Assembly (NCBI GenBank): GCA_020250125.1
Contig: JADCEL010000016.1
Location: forward strand, 37,008 to 101,007
Length of the DNA: 64,000 bases
Reading direction: 5' to 3'
Source: Rhodobacter sp.
GTDB taxonomy: Bacteria > Pseudomonadota > Alphaproteobacteria > Rhodobacterales > Rhodobacteraceae
Below the pieces are notes generated by a model. The model worked only from the letters and a program-made list of their open reading frames with translations, was not told the DNA's origin and searched no databases. The stretch's first letter is position 1. Every line of letters begins with the position of its first letter. Position numbers and translations under genes: made by a program. Positions 37,868 to 47,976 of this stretch are shown piece by piece.

Positions 37868-39406
37868 ATGGAAAACCTTCTGTCGATCATCACCTTCCTT
37901 CCGCTTGTGGCGGCAGCGATCCTTGCGCTGTTCCTGCGCGGCGATGACGGGGCCGCGCGGCGCAATGCCAAGTGGCTGGCGCTGCTGGCCACCTCGGCCA
38001 CCTTCCTGATCTCGCTGTTCCTGCTGACGGGGTTCGATCCTGCCGACACCGGCTTTCAGTTTGTCGAAGAGTATGACTGGATTCTGGGCCTGAAGTACAA
38101 GATGGGCGTGGACGGCATTTCGGTGCTGTTCGTGCTGCTGACCACCTTCCTGATGCCCGTCACCATCGCCGCCTGCTGGGATGTCGAGGTGCGCGTCAAG
38201 GACTACATGATCGCCTTTCTGGTGCTGGAAACGCTGATGCTGGGCGTGTTCTGCGCGCTGGATCTGGTGCTGTTCTACCTGTTCTTCGAGGCGGGCCTGA
38301 TCCCGATGTTCCTGATCATCGGCATCTGGGGCGGCAAGGAACGCATCTATGCCGCGTTCAAGTTCTTTCTGTACACCTTTCTGGGATCGGTGCTGATGCT
38401 GGTGGCGATGATCGCCATGTATCTTGATGCCGGCACCACCGACATCACGCAACTTCTGCGGCACAGCTTCGCCTCCGAGACGCTGAACATCGCCGGGTTC
38501 CAGATACTGGGCGGGTTGCAGACGCTGCTGTTTGTCGCCTTCTTCGCCAGCTTTGCGGTGAAGATGCCGATGTGGCCGGTACACACCTGGCTGCCCGATG
38601 CCCATGTGCAGGCCCCGACCGCCGGATCGGTGGTGCTGGCCGCGATCCTGCTGAAGATGGGGGGCTACGGCTTTCTGCGCTTCAGCCTGCCGATGTTCCC
38701 GGTGGCCTCTGACATGCTGGCACCGCTGGTGTTCTGGCTGAGTGCGATTGCCATCGTTTACACCAGCCTGGTGGCACTGGCGCAGAACGACATGAAAAAG
38801 CTGATCGCCTATTCGTCGGTGGCGCATATGGGCTATGTGACCATGGGCATTTTCGCGGCCAATCAGCAGGGGGTCGAGGGTGCGATTTTCCAGATGCTGT
38901 CGCATGGTTTCATCTCTGGCGCGCTGTTCCTGTGCGTCGGCGTCATTTATGACCGGCTGCACACGCGCGAGATCGATGCCTATGGCGGTCTGGTCAACCG
39001 GATGCCGGCCTATGCGCTGGTGTTCATGTTCTTCACCATGGCCAATGTCGGCCTGCCCGGCACGTCGGGCTTCATCGGCGAATTCCTGACGCTGGCGGGC
39101 ATCTTCCAGGTCAACACCTGGGTTGCCGCCGTTGCGACCTCGGGCGTGATCCTGTCGGCGGCCTATGCGCTGTGGCTGTACCGCCGCGTCGTCTTTGGCG
39201 ACCTGATCAAGGAAAGCCTGCGCTCGATCACCGACATGACCGCCCGCGAGAAAGCCATTTTCGCGCCGCTGATTGCGATGACCCTTCTGCTTGGCATCTA
39301 TCCAAGCCTTGTCACCGATATCACCGGCCCGTCAGTGGCCAGCCTTGTCTCCGGCTATCAGGCTGCGCTGCCCGCCACGGCGGCGACGCAGATTGCCTTG
39401 CAGTAA
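37868..39406 (+). CDS. nuoM: NADH-quinone oxidoreductase subunit M
   Basis: The 512-residue antiporter-like subunit has conserved sequence [20 protein letters not shown] (catalytic Glu in helix 5), [23 protein letters not shown] and [10 protein letters not shown]. About fourteen helices are expected. It begins 15 bases after nuoL and lies 10 bases before nuoN. Confidence 0.97.
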   Translation: MENLLSIITFLPLVAAAILALFLRGDDGAARRNAKWLALLATSATFLISLFLLTGFDPADTGFQFVEEYDWILGLKYKMGVDGISVLFVLLTTFLMPVTIAACWDVEVRVKDYMIAFLVLETLMLGVFCALDLVLFYLFFEAGLIPMFLIIGIWGGKERIYAAFKFFLYTFLGSVLMLVAMIAMYLDAGTTDITQLLRHSFASETLNIAGFQILGGLQTLLFVAFFASFAVKMPMWPVHTWLPDAHVQAPTAGSVVLAAILLKMGGYGFLRFSLPMFPVASDMLAPLVFWLSAIAIVYTSLVALAQNDMKKLIAYSSVAHMGYVTMGIFAANQQGVEGAIFQMLSHGFISGALFLCVGVIYDRLHTREIDAYGGLVNRMPAYALVFMFFTMANVGLPGTSGFIGEFLTLAGIFQVNTWVAAVATSGVILSAAYALWLYRRVVFGDLIKESLRSITDMTAREKAIFAPLIAMTLLLGIYPSLVTDITGPSVASLVSGYQAALPATAATQIALQ

Positions 39407-39416
39407 GGGACGCGCC

Positions 39417-40850
39417 ATGACTTCCGATTTCCAGATCGTCCTGCCCGAGGTCATCATCGCCGTCTGTGCGATGGCGACCCTGATGTTTGGCGTCACCACC
39501 GGCAAGGACAAGACGGCATCCCTGCTGGTGTGGATGACATCCGGCCTGTTCGTTCTGATGGCGGTATGGATCGGGGCGGGGGGCGATGGTGCGCGGTCCG
39601 CCTTTGGCGGCATGTTCATTGACGACCCCTTCGCGCGCTTTGCCAAGGTCACGATCCTGCTGTCGGCGGCGGCCGTTCTGGCGATGGGCCGCGATTACAT
39701 GCAGCGCCGCGATCTGCTGCGCTTTGAATATCCCGTGCTGGTGGCGCTGGCGGTCGTGGGCATGATGCTGATGGTCTCTGCCGGCGATCTCATGACGCTG
39801 TACATGGGGCTGGAACTGCAATCGCTGGCGCTTTACGTCATTGCCGCGCTGCGCCGTGACAGCGTGAAATCCACCGAAGCGGGCCTGAAGTACTTCATGC
39901 TGGGGGCGCTGTCTTCGGGGATGCTGCTGTACGGGGCGTCGCTGGTCTACGGCTTTGCCGGAACCACGCTGTTTTCCGGCATCCTGTCGACGCTGTCGGG
40001 CGAGGTTCCCCTTGGCCTGCTGTTCGGGCTTGTCTTCGTGCTGTCGGGGCTGGCGTTCAAGATCTCTGCCGCGCCTTTCCACATGTGGACCCCGGATGTC
40101 TACGAAGGGGCCCCCACGCCCGTCACCGCCTTTCTGGCGACCGCGCCGAAGGTGGCGGCGATGGCCCTGTTCGGGCGCGTTGTGCATGACGCCTTCGGCG
40201 CGATCCCGGGCGACTGGGGGCAGGTCGTGGCGGCCCTTGCGGTTGCCTCGATGTTTCTGGGTGCCGTGGCCGCGATAGGGCAGCGCGACATCAAGCGTCT
40301 GATGGCCTATTCCTCGATCTCGCACATGGGCTTTGCGCTGATGGGCCTGGCCTCGGGCACGGCCGGGGGTGTGCAGGCGATGCTGATCTACATGGCAATC
40401 TATGTCACCATGAACATCGGCACCTTCGCCTTCATCCTGTCGATGGAAAAGGACGGCCGTCCCGTCACCTCGATCGACAGTCTGAACATGTATTCCCGGC
40501 GCGAGCCGCTGCGGGCGCTGGCGCTGCTGGTGCTGATGTTCAGCCTGGCCGGTGTGCCGCCGACCGTGGGGTTTTTCGGAAAGCTGTATGTGCTGAAAGC
40601 CGCCGTCGAGGGCGGAATGGCCTGGCTTGCGGTTCTGGGCGTGGTCGCATCGGTGATCGGCGCGTTCTATTATCTGCGCATCGTCTTTTACATGTATTTC
40701 GGCAAGGACGGTGACAGGCTCGATGGGCCGATGCCCGCCGTGCAGTGGGTTCTGCTTGTCGGGTCCGCCGCCGTGATGCTGATCGGGATCGTCAATCTTT
40801 TCGGCATCGAGGCGACCGCAGCGGTTGCGGCCCAGACGCTTGTCCGCTGA
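39417..40850 (+). CDS. nuoN: NADH-quinone oxidoreductase subunit N
   Basis: The 477-residue third antiporter-like subunit includes [19 protein letters not shown] with its conserved Glu, [21 protein letters not shown] and [17 protein letters not shown] at 39417 gives the canonical N-terminus [11 protein letters not shown]; an upstream in-frame start lies inside nuoM. The birA gene begins within its last codons. Confidence 0.97.
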   Translation: MTSDFQIVLPEVIIAVCAMATLMFGVTTGKDKTASLLVWMTSGLFVLMAVWIGAGGDGARSAFGGMFIDDPFARFAKVTILLSAAAVLAMGRDYMQRRDLLRFEYPVLVALAVVGMMLMVSAGDLMTLYMGLELQSLALYVIAALRRDSVKSTEAGLKYFMLGALSSGMLLYGASLVYGFAGTTLFSGILSTLSGEVPLGLLFGLVFVLSGLAFKISAAPFHMWTPDVYEGAPTPVTAFLATAPKVAAMALFGRVVHDAFGAIPGDWGQVVAALAVASMFLGAVAAIGQRDIKRLMAYSSISHMGFALMGLASGTAGGVQAMLIYMAIYVTMNIGTFAFILSMEKDGRPVTSIDSLNMYSRREPLRALALLVLMFSLAGVPPTVGFFGKLYVLKAAVEGGMAWLAVLGVVASVIGAFYYLRIVFYMYFGKDGDRLDGPMPAVQWVLLVGSAAVMLIGIVNLFGIEATAAVAAQTLVR

Positions 40851-41595
40851 CCGCTGGCCCGATGGCGTCCGGCGCATGGTGCTTGGCAGTGTCGACAGCA
40901 CCAATGCCGAAGCCGCCCGGCGGGCGGCCGGGGGCACGTCGCCCCTTTGGATCATGGCCGAAGAACAGACCGGGGGCCGGGGCCGCCGGGGCAGGCCCTG
41001 GTCCAGCCCGCGCGGCAATTTCCATGCGACCCTGCTGTCGCATCCCGCCGGGCCGCCCGGCGTGGTGGCGTTGCGGTCCTTTGTGGCGGCGCTGGCGCTG
41101 CGCGATGCCTGCGTGGCGCTGACCGGCCTGCCACAGGCCTTTACCCTGAAATGGCCGAATGACCTTCTGCTGAATGGCGGAAAGCTGGCGGGCATCCTGC
41201 TGGAAGGGGCCGGGCAGGGCAGCGGCCTGTCGCATCTGGCCATCGGCTTTGGTGTGAACCTGATCGCGGCCCCGGACCCCGGAATGATGGAACCCGGCGC
41301 GCTGCGCCCCGTCAGCCTGCTGGCGGAAACCGGGCTCCGCGTTGCGCCGGAGCAGTTTCTGGCGGCTTTGGCCCCGGCCTATGCGCGGCGGGAAAGCACC
41401 TTCTGCGCGCAGGGATTTGCCCCGCTGCGTCAGGACTGGCTGGCCCATGCCGCCCGTCTTGGCCAGCCCGTCGTGGCCCGCACTGGCGTTGCGACACAGG
41501 ACGGGATTTTCGAGACGATTGATGCCACCGGCGCGCTGGTGCTGCGCACGCCGACCGCCAGGCTTGCCATTCCGGCAGCCGAAGTTTTCTTCTGA
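40840..41595 (+). CDS. birA: Biotin--[acetyl-CoA-carboxylase] ligase
   Basis: The 251-residue ligase activates biotin with ATP and attaches it to the AccB lysine. The biotinyl-AMP loop [15 protein letters not shown], then [19 protein letters not shown], are diagnostic. There is no N-terminal DNA-binding domain, so it is a monofunctional ligase rather than a repressor. The start is taken as TTG at 40840, giving [10 protein letters not shown] and an 11-base overlap with nuoN; no ATG fits. Its target accB lies 27 kb away in this window. Confidence 0.9.
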   Translation: MSADRWPDGVRRMVLGSVDSTNAEAARRAAGGTSPLWIMAEEQTGGRGRRGRPWSSPRGNFHATLLSHPAGPPGVVALRSFVAALALRDACVALTGLPQAFTLKWPNDLLLNGGKLAGILLEGAGQGSGLSHLAIGFGVNLIAAPDPGMMEPGALRPVSLLAETGLRVAPEQFLAALAPAYARRESTFCAQGFAPLRQDWLAHAARLGQPVVARTGVATQDGIFETIDATGALVLRTPTARLAIPAAEVFF

Positions 41596-41626
41596 ACCGG
41601 AATCAGAACCGAAGGGGCGCTGTTCC

Positions 41627-42406
41627 ATGCTTCTTGCCATCGATTGCGGCAATACCAACACGGTGTTTTCGATCTGGGATGGAACCCGGTTTCTGGCCAC
41701 CTGGCGGATCGCGACCGATCACAGGCGCACGGCGGATGAATATTTTGTCTGGCTGTCATCGCTGATGATGCTGACGAAAACCGAAGCGACCGTGTCGCAG
41801 GCTGTCATCTCTTCCACCGTGCCGCGGGTGGTCTTCAACCTGCGCGTCCTGTGCAGCCGCTATTTCGACTGCCGCCCGCTGGTGGTGGGCAAGCCCGAGT
41901 GCCGCCTGCCGGTGCCGCCGCGCGTTGACCGGGGCACCACGGTGGGCCCGGACCGGCTGGTGAACAGCGTGGCGGGGTTTGACCGGCACGGCGGAAACCT
42001 GATCATCGTGGATTTCGGCACCGCCACGACCTTTGACGTTGTGGATACGGATGGCGCGTATATCGGGGGGGTGATCGCACCGGGCGTCAACCTGTCACTG
42101 GAGGCACTGGCCATGGCTGCCGCCGCATTGCCGCATATCGACGTTGCCCGCCCGGCCAGGGCGATCGGCACGAATACGGTGGCCTGCATGCAGTCGGGCG
42201 TGTATTGGGGCTACATCGGCCTGGTTGAGGGCATCGTGCGACAGATCAGGCTGGAGCGGGACAGCCCGATGAAGGTCATCGCGACGGGCGGCCTGGCCAG
42301 CCTGTTCGCCCAGGGTTTTGATCTATTTGATGCGGTCGAGGACGATCTGACCATGCATGGTCTTGTCCTGATCAGCCGCCACAACAGGGAACTGGAAACG
42401 GAATGA
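41627..42406 (+). CDS. coaX: Type III pantothenate kinase
   Basis: The 259-residue CoaX-type kinase phosphorylates pantothenate, the first step of coenzyme A synthesis. The acetate/sugar-kinase fold motifs are MLLAIDCGNTNTVF, VGPDRLVN, IIVDFGTATTFDVVD, GGVIAPGVN and VIATGGLA. A GAAGGGG box precedes the ATG. It is downstream of birA by 31 bases and overlaps rnj by 4 bases. Confidence 0.95.
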   Translation: MLLAIDCGNTNTVFSIWDGTRFLATWRIATDHRRTADEYFVWLSSLMMLTKTEATVSQAVISSTVPRVVFNLRVLCSRYFDCRPLVVGKPECRLPVPPRVDRGTTVGPDRLVNSVAGFDRHGGNLIIVDFGTATTFDVVDTDGAYIGGVIAPGVNLSLEALAMAAAALPHIDVARPARAIGTNTVACMQSGVYWGYIGLVEGIVRQIRLERDSPMKVIATGGLASLFAQGFDLFDAVEDDLTMHGLVLISRHNRELETE

Positions 42407-44079
42407 CTGTGAACCGCCTGATCTATCTTCCCCTTGGCGGCGCGGGGGAGATCGGGATGAACTGCTATGTCTACGGCTATGGGCCGGAAGACAGGGAACG
42501 GCTGATCGTGGTTGATCTGGGTGTGACCTTTCCGGATATGGAGTCGACCCCGGGGGTTGATCTGATCATGGCCGATATCAGCTGGCTGGAGGAACGCCGC
42601 GACCGGATCGATGCAATCTTCATCACCCATGCCCACGAAGATCATATCGGCGCACTTGGCCTGTTGTGGCCGCGCCTGAAGGTGCCGGTCTATGCGCGCC
42701 GCTTCACCGCGCTGCTTGGCAAGCTGAAGCTTGAGGAGAACGGCCATCCGGGCAATACGGTCACCGTGGTCCGCCCGCGTCCCGAGACGGTCGAGGCAGG
42801 CCCGTTCCGCGTTCAGTTCGTGCCTGTCGCCCATTCGATTCCGGAAAGTGCCGCGCTGATCATCGATACGCCCGCGGCGCGGATCCTGCATTCGGGCGAC
42901 TTCAAGCTGGATGAAACGCCGCTGGTCGGCGAAGGCTGGAACCCCGATCTTTTCCGGGAAATTGCCGCCGAACGCCCGGTGAAGGCGCTGATGTGTGATT
43001 CCACCAATGTCTTTTCGCTGCATCCCGGCCGGTCGGAAAGCACGCTGCGCGAGCCGATCCGCGCGCTGATCGCAGGGGCATCGGGCATGGTCGTGGCCAC
43101 CACCTTTGCCTCGAACGTGGCGCGGCTGCGCACGCTTGCCGAAGCGGCGCAGGCGGCGGGCCGGTCGATCTGCCTGCTGGGCCGGGCGATGAAGAAGATG
43201 GTCGCGGCCGCGCAGGAAGCGGGTGTGCTGACCGATTTCCCCAAGACCCTGTCCGTCGAAGAGGCGCTGGAGGTGCCGCGCAACAACCTGATGCTGATCG
43301 TCACCGGCAGCCAGGGCGAACGGCGCGCAGCCTCGGCGCAGCTGTCCCGCGGCAAGTACCTGGGGGTACAGATGAAGGAAGGGGATATGTTCCTGTTCTC
43401 GTCCAAGACCATTCCCGGCAACGAACGCGATGTGCTGCGCATCATGAACGCGCTGTCCGAAATGGGCGTGGATGTGGTTGACGACACGAACGGCCTTTAC
43501 CATGTGTCGGGCCACGCCAACCGGCCCGATCTGGAAACGGTGCATGAGATTCTGAAGCCCTCCTTCCTGATTCCGATGCATGGCGAGCACCGGCATCTGC
43601 GCGCCCATGCCAGGCTGGCAGAGGCGCGCGGCATCAAGGCAGAGATTGCGACCAACGGCATGATGATCGACCTTGGCGGCAATGCGCCCGAAGTGGCCGA
43701 ATACATCGAGACGGGGCGGCTTTACCTGGACGGATCGGTCATGGTCCCGGCGCTGGGGGGCGTGGTGCGCGACCGGATCCGCATGGCGCTGAACGGCCAT
43801 GTCATGGTCACGCTGCTGCTGGATGAAAACGACGAGCCGCTGGGCGAGGCCTGGGCCGAGCTGATGGGCCTGCCCGAGGCCGGCAAGACCGGGGCCGCGC
43901 TGTCAGACACCATCGAGACCGAGCTGAACGACTTCCTGTCGCGCATCGAAGACAGGGTGCGGCGCGATGACGACAAGCTGGACGAGGCGATCCGCCGGAT
44001 CGTGCGCCAGGTCAGCATGGAAGAGATCGGCAAGAAGCCGGAAGTGACCGTGGTCGTCAGCCGGCTTCAGGCCGAATAG
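42403..44079 (+). CDS. rnj: Ribonuclease J
   Basis: The 558-residue metallo-beta-lactamase/beta-CASP nuclease takes part in 5'-to-3' RNA decay and maturation in organisms such as alphaproteobacteria. The zinc-binding motif HAHEDH is at residues 76-81, HSIPES and HSGDFKLDETP follow, then the beta-CASP part with CDSTNVF, TTFASNVARL, GSQGERR and HVSGHANRPDL. It overlaps coaX (ATGA) and is the last gene in the nuo-linked run. The C-terminal domain is complete. Confidence 0.96.
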   Translation: MTVNRLIYLPLGGAGEIGMNCYVYGYGPEDRERLIVVDLGVTFPDMESTPGVDLIMADISWLEERRDRIDAIFITHAHEDHIGALGLLWPRLKVPVYARRFTALLGKLKLEENGHPGNTVTVVRPRPETVEAGPFRVQFVPVAHSIPESAALIIDTPAARILHSGDFKLDETPLVGEGWNPDLFREIAAERPVKALMCDSTNVFSLHPGRSESTLREPIRALIAGASGMVVATTFASNVARLRTLAEAAQAAGRSICLLGRAMKKMVAAAQEAGVLTDFPKTLSVEEALEVPRNNLMLIVTGSQGERRAASAQLSRGKYLGVQMKEGDMFLFSSKTIPGNERDVLRIMNALSEMGVDVVDDTNGLYHVSGHANRPDLETVHEILKPSFLIPMHGEHRHLRAHARLAEARGIKAEIATNGMMIDLGGNAPEVAEYIETGRLYLDGSVMVPALGGVVRDRIRMALNGHVMVTLLLDENDEPLGEAWAELMGLPEAGKTGAALSDTIETELNDFLSRIEDRVRRDDDKLDEAIRRIVRQVSMEEIGKKPEVTVVVSRLQAE

Positions 44080-44507
44080 GGGCGGCAGTGACGCCGGGAC
44101 GACGGTTTCCGGTTTGTTGCTGACCGGGAAAGGGCTGGTCCCCGATGCGTGCGGCCCGGCGGCCGTCCGCCCTGCGGACCTGACAGCATTGCGCGGCACC
44201 TGACACAGGTTACAGGACGGCAGGTCCCCCGCAGGCCTGCCGGCACCGCAAGACACAGGCGACGACCCTGGGGAAGATCATGCTTGTGCTTGTCGTCTTG
44301 TCGGGGACGGCGGCGCTGCAACGCAGTTGCCCGGTGCCCGGCGCAAGGTTGCCATGCGCCGGGCGGCCGAAGGCCGAAATGGCGGTGCAGGACGGCAGGC
44401 GGACCAATCCGGTTCTGCGGCCTTCTGCGGCGGGCAGGCTACCGGGGCAAAATTGCACTGGCACAGGGCCATTGCGCAGATCATAGTCGCCGCAGGGGAG
44501 ATGACCG
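44080..44507 (+). other. 428-base gap after rnj; no convincing gene
   Basis: No tRNA, riboswitch or strong terminator was identified. A 68-codon frame at 44280-44486 starts with an ATG preceded by GGGGAAG and opens MLVLVVLSGTAALQ, like a short signal sequence. Its remainder is Arg/Pro/Gly-rich and looks like chance coding in G+C-rich DNA, so it is not called as a gene. The promoter of the XdhC-like gene must lie here unless it is read from rnj. Confidence 0.5.
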
Positions 44508-45488
44508 ATGCCGCGCGCCGACCATGACAGCATTCCCGAAACCGCCCTTGCCTGGCACCGGGCCGGGCGCGGCGCGGCCCTGGCCACGGTGGTGGAAACC
44601 TGGGGTTCCGCCCCGCGCCCGGTGGGCAGCCAGCTTGTGATTGCCGGCGACGGGGACATGATGGGGTCGGTCTCGGGCGGCTGTGTTGAAGGTGCGGTCG
44701 TGGCCGAGGCGATCGATGCCCTGGCAGACGGGCACCCGCGTCTGCTGACCTATGGCGTCAGCGACGAGGCCGCCTTTGCCGTGGGACTGGCCTGCGGCGG
44801 GACCATCCGCGTCATGGTGGTGCCGGTGGGGGCGCAGCTGAGCGAAGCGATGCTGGCGGACCTCGCGGCGGCGCGCGCCACCCGCCTGCCTGCCGCCCTG
44901 CTGACGGATACCGCGACATGGGCGCACCGGCTTTCCGATGGCACCGGGGACCCTGCGGTGCAGGCCCGGTTCCGCTCTGACCGGTCCGGGATGGAAGAGG
45001 GCGGCCTTTTCATCGCCGTCCACAACCCGCCCTTGCGGATGATCGTCGTCGGGGCCGTCCACATTGCCCAGCCGCTGTTGCAGATGGCGCGCGCCTGCGG
45101 CTATGATCCGGTGCTGATCGATCCGCGCGATGCCTTCGGGTCTGCCGCGCGCTTTCCGGGCGAAACCATCATCGCCGACTGGCCGGACGAGGCGATGGCG
45201 GCCCTTGCCCCCGATGCGCGCACCGCCGTCGTGACGCTGACGCATGACCCCAAGCTGGATGATCCGGCGATCCGCGTGGCGCTGAACGCGCCGGTCTTTT
45301 ACCTGGGCTGTCTCGGCTCTGCCCGCACCCATGCGAAAAGGGTTGAACGGCTGCGCGCCGACGGGTTCGGCGAAGACCGGATCGCCCGCATCCACGCGCC
45401 TGTCGGGCTGAACATCGGTGCGAAAAGCCCGGCGGAGATTGCCGTGTCGATCCTGGCCCAGATCACCCAGGTTCTGAGGCAGGGATGA
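44508..45488 (+). CDS. XdhC/CoxI-family protein
   Basis: The 326-residue protein has an N-terminal XdhC/CoxI domain (VETWGSAPRPVGSQLVIAGD, SVSGGCVEGAVV) and a C-terminal Rossmann domain (RMIVVGAVHIAQPLLQMA, VVTLTHDPKLDDPAI, YLGCLGSARTHAKR). XdhC-type proteins bind and insert sulfurated molybdenum cofactor into xanthine dehydrogenase-like hydroxylases or CO dehydrogenases. No such hydroxylase gene is present nearby. It overlaps the next gene by 4 bases. Confidence 0.88.
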   Translation: MPRADHDSIPETALAWHRAGRGAALATVVETWGSAPRPVGSQLVIAGDGDMMGSVSGGCVEGAVVAEAIDALADGHPRLLTYGVSDEAAFAVGLACGGTIRVMVVPVGAQLSEAMLADLAAARATRLPAALLTDTATWAHRLSDGTGDPAVQARFRSDRSGMEEGGLFIAVHNPPLRMIVVGAVHIAQPLLQMARACGYDPVLIDPRDAFGSAARFPGETIIADWPDEAMAALAPDARTAVVTLTHDPKLDDPAIRVALNAPVFYLGCLGSARTHAKRVERLRADGFGEDRIARIHAPVGLNIGAKSPAEIAVSILAQITQVLRQG

Positions 45489-46510
45489 TGCAGTTCGGCC
45501 CGGTCGCCACAGATCAGGCGGACGGGGCGATTCTGGCGCATTCGGTCATGCTGAACGGCCACCGCCTGCGCAAGGGGCTGGTGCTGGGCCCGGCCGATAT
45601 CGCAAGCCTGCGCGCCGCCGGGATCGCCCAGGTGGTCGCCGCCCGGCCCGGTCCGGACGATGTGCCCGAGGATGCCGCAGCGGCGCGGCTGGCGGCGGCC
45701 CTTGTGCCTGATCCGGCGGCGGCGGGGCTGGTGCTGACCGATCCCTTCACGGGACGGGTCAATCTGAATGCGGTTGCCCCCGGTATTGTCCTGCTTGACC
45801 CGGAGGCGATCCATGCGCTTAACCGGATCGATCCGGCGATCACCCTTGCCACGCTGGCCCCCTTTGCCCGCGTCTCGGCCGGAACGCTGGTCGGCACGGT
45901 CAAGATCATCAACTATGCCGTGCCGCAGGCGGCGCTTGCGCAGGCCGAGGCGCTGGCGCAGCGGGCGATCCGGGTACAGCCGGTTGTCCGGCGCAGTGCC
46001 GGCCTGCTGATGACGGATGTGCCGGGCCAGCAAGACAGGCTGATCGCCAAGGGGCGCCGGGCGGTAGAGGCGCGGCTGCGCGCGCTGGGCATGACCCTCG
46101 CCGGCGTTGTCACTGTCCCGCACGAAACCGATGCCATGGCCAGGGCACTGGCAAACCTGCCGGGCGAGATGCTGCTGATCCTGACCGGGTCGGCCACCTC
46201 CGATCCTTGTGATACCGCGCCGCAGGCGGTGCGGGCGGCGGGCGGGACGGTCCTGCGCTTTGGCATGCCGGTTGATCCGGGCAACCTGCTGTTTCACGGC
46301 CACCTTGGCAGCCGCCCGGTGATCGGCCTGCCCGGATGTGCCCGCTCTCCGGCGCTCAACGGGGCGGACTGGGTGCTGGAACGGCTGGCCTGCGGGCTGA
46401 CCCTGACGGACGATGACATTGCGGCGATGGGCGTGGGCGGCCTGCTCAAGGAAACTCCGGTTCGCCCCCAGCCGCGCGAAGCGCAACAGGGGCGTCCGAC
46501 GCATGGTTGA
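45485..46510 (+). CDS. Molybdopterin-binding-domain protein (MoeA/MogA fold)
   Basis: The 341-residue protein shows a molybdopterin-binding (MoCF) fold: MLNGHRLRKGLVLGPADIASLRAAG at the N-terminus resembles the MoeA entry domain, while LLILTGSATSDPCDTAPQAVRAAG and MPVDPGNLLFHGHLGSRPVIGLPG resemble the molybdopterin-binding core. It probably handles molybdenum cofactor between XdhC and an apo-hydroxylase. It starts inside the XdhC-like stop and ends overlapping the GST-like gene by 8 bases, so all three are one unit. Confidence 0.75.
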   Translation: MMQFGPVATDQADGAILAHSVMLNGHRLRKGLVLGPADIASLRAAGIAQVVAARPGPDDVPEDAAAARLAAALVPDPAAAGLVLTDPFTGRVNLNAVAPGIVLLDPEAIHALNRIDPAITLATLAPFARVSAGTLVGTVKIINYAVPQAALAQAEALAQRAIRVQPVVRRSAGLLMTDVPGQQDRLIAKGRRAVEARLRALGMTLAGVVTVPHETDAMARALANLPGEMLLILTGSATSDPCDTAPQAVRAAGGTVLRFGMPVDPGNLLFHGHLGSRPVIGLPGCARSPALNGADWVLERLACGLTLTDDDIAAMGVGGLLKETPVRPQPREAQQGRPTHG

Positions 46511-47138
46511 TCTTGTTCTCTACGGACATCCGGACTCCGGTCACGCCTGCAAGGTTGCGCTGGCCCTGTCGCTTGCCGGTCTGCCATACCGGGCGGTGTG
46601 GATCGACATCTGGGCTGATCCGGCCTCCAGACCTGCAGATTTTCGCCGCCTAAGCCCCTTTGCCGAGGTTCCGGTGCTCACAATTGACGGGGACCCCCAT
46701 GTGCAGTCCGGTGCGATCCTGCTGGAAATTGCCTGCCGGTTTCGCTGCCTGGGCGGGGAATCGCCTGCCGGGATCCGGCGGGGGCGCGAGATCCTGATGT
46801 GGGAAGCCAACCGCATCGGCATGTGCCTGCCGCAGTTGAAAGAGGCGCGCCGAACCCGGGGAAAGGGCTTTCCGCTTGGCGCGGTGGACTGGCTGCGGAT
46901 GCGTTTTGAGGCTGATTGCCGCCGCTTCGGGCTGCTGCTGGGCGATGCGGCCTTCCTGCATGGCGAAACACCCGGAATCGGGGATTGCGCCGTCTGGGGC
47001 TATGCGCAGTGGCTTGCCGAGGCCGGGGTTGAACCAACGCCGGTGCTGCAGTCATGGCTGGGCAGGATGCGCAATCTTCCTGCGATGAAAAGCGGCACCT
47101 GCTTCTTTCCGGTCCACCCCGATGCGGGGCAGGCCTGA
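46503..47138 (+). CDS. Glutathione S-transferase-like protein
   Basis: The 211-residue protein has an N-terminal thioredoxin-fold GST domain (LVLYGHPDSGHACKVALAL; FAEVPVLTIDGDPHVQSGAIL with the conserved cis-Pro and Ser) and a helical C-terminal domain. The active-site position in the first motif is Ser/His rather than Cys-x2-Cys. The physiological reaction is unknown. It is translationally coupled to the molybdopterin-binding-fold gene, an uncommon link between a GST and molybdenum-cofactor genes. Confidence 0.78.
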   Translation: MVDLVLYGHPDSGHACKVALALSLAGLPYRAVWIDIWADPASRPADFRRLSPFAEVPVLTIDGDPHVQSGAILLEIACRFRCLGGESPAGIRRGREILMWEANRIGMCLPQLKEARRTRGKGFPLGAVDWLRMRFEADCRRFGLLLGDAAFLHGETPGIGDCAVWGYAQWLAEAGVEPTPVLQSWLGRMRNLPAMKSGTCFFPVHPDAGQA

Positions 47139-47232
47139 AGCCCGGTCCAGGCTGCAAGGAACCACTGTGCGCGGTTGTGCGCCCGGCCCGTTTCCTGATT
47201 GAATTTTCTGTTCACAAATATCCCACGGGGGT

Positions 47233-47253
47233 CCGGGGGTGTGAAACCCCCGG
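47233..47253 (-). terminator. Hairpin between the GST-like gene and infC
   Basis: CCGGGGGT (47233-47240) pairs with ACCCCCGG (47246-47253) over a 5-base loop. It lies just after the infC stop and 94 bases after the convergent GST-like gene, and may stop transcription from both. Flanking T-runs are weak. Confidence 0.5.
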
Positions 47254-47264
47254 TCAGACCGCCG

Positions 47265-47804
47265 TCATTTGGGGCCGATCATCATGACCATCTGGCGCCC
47301 CTCAAGGCGCGGCATGCTTTCGACCTTGCCGGCGTCGCCGACATCACCGGCCACCCGGTTCAGCAATTCAAGGCCAAGGTCCTGGTGGGCCATCTCGCGT
47401 CCGCGAAAGCGCAAGGTGACCTTCACCTTGTCGCCCTCATCGAGGAACTTCAGCACCGAGCGCATCTTGACATCATAGTCATGGGTATCGGTCCCGGGGC
47501 GGAACTTGATTTCCTTGATCTCGATGATCTTCTGCTTCTTGCGGGCTTCGGCCTCGCGCTTTTGCTGTTCATATTTGAACTTGCCGAAGTCCATGATCTT
47601 GCAGACCGGCGGTTCGGCATTCGGAGAGATTTCCACCAGATCCAGCCCGGCATCGGCGGCCATGGCCATGGCGCGGGCGGGCGTCACGATGCCAATGTTT
47701 TCGCCTTCGGCACCAATCAGACGGATTTCGGCAGAGCGGATGCGGTCATTCACACGGGGGCCCGTTTCGCGTTGCGGCGGGGCGTTGTGGGGTCTGCGAG
47801 CTAT
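47265..47804 (-). CDS. infC: Translation initiation factor IF-3, probable ATA start
   Basis: The 179-residue factor binds the 30S subunit and checks start-codon choice. Family sequence includes [58 protein letters not shown] and [13 protein letters not shown]. No ATG, GTG or TTG gives a normal N-terminus. An ATA at 47804 begins IARRPHN and has an AAGGA box 8 bases upstream, matching the expected IF-3 length. The family often uses rare starts (ATT in E. coli) so that IF-3 represses itself. rpmI and rplT do not follow; the gene stands alone. Confidence 0.92.
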   Translation of the reverse strand: MARRPHNAPPQRETGPRVNDRIRSAEIRLIGAEGENIGIVTPARAMAMAADAGLDLVEISPNAEPPVCKIMDFGKFKYEQQKREAEARKKQKIIEIKEIKFRPGTDTHDYDVKMRSVLKFLDEGDKVKVTLRFRGREMAHQDLGLELLNRVAGDVGDAGKVESMPRLEGRQMVMMIGPK

Positions 47805-47842
47805 GGTGTCGTTCCTTTGATCATGTCCGTTCAGCGGCGGGC

Positions 47843-47871
47843 ACAATAGACCCCGCAGGCCCGGCTTTCAA
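47843..47871 (-). promoter_or_regulatory. infC promoter
   Basis: On the minus strand TTGAAA (47866-47871) and TATTGT (47843-47848) are separated by 17 bases. The expected transcription start gives a leader of only about 30 bases carrying the AAGGA box. It is one of the best promoter matches in the window. Confidence 0.6.
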
Positions 47872-47976
47872 CTGGCTTTTCGGGCCTTTGCGGCACCGCG
47901 TTGCGGTCTTTCACAGTTCCGCTGCAAGTGCCATATGCGCAGCAGGGAACAATCCCTGGGAAATGGGGGAAACCAC

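Noticed and set aside
35600..38962. A 1120-codon minus-strand frame opposite nuoL and nuoM
   Set aside because: Composition is His/Gln/Arg-rich with no family resemblance, while the plus strand carries unmistakable NuoL and NuoM.
44280..44486. A 68-codon frame with a signal-like start between rnj and the XdhC-like gene
   Set aside because: Only the first 14 residues look like a signal; the rest is typical of random translation of G+C-rich DNA. Mentioned in the gap entry but not called.
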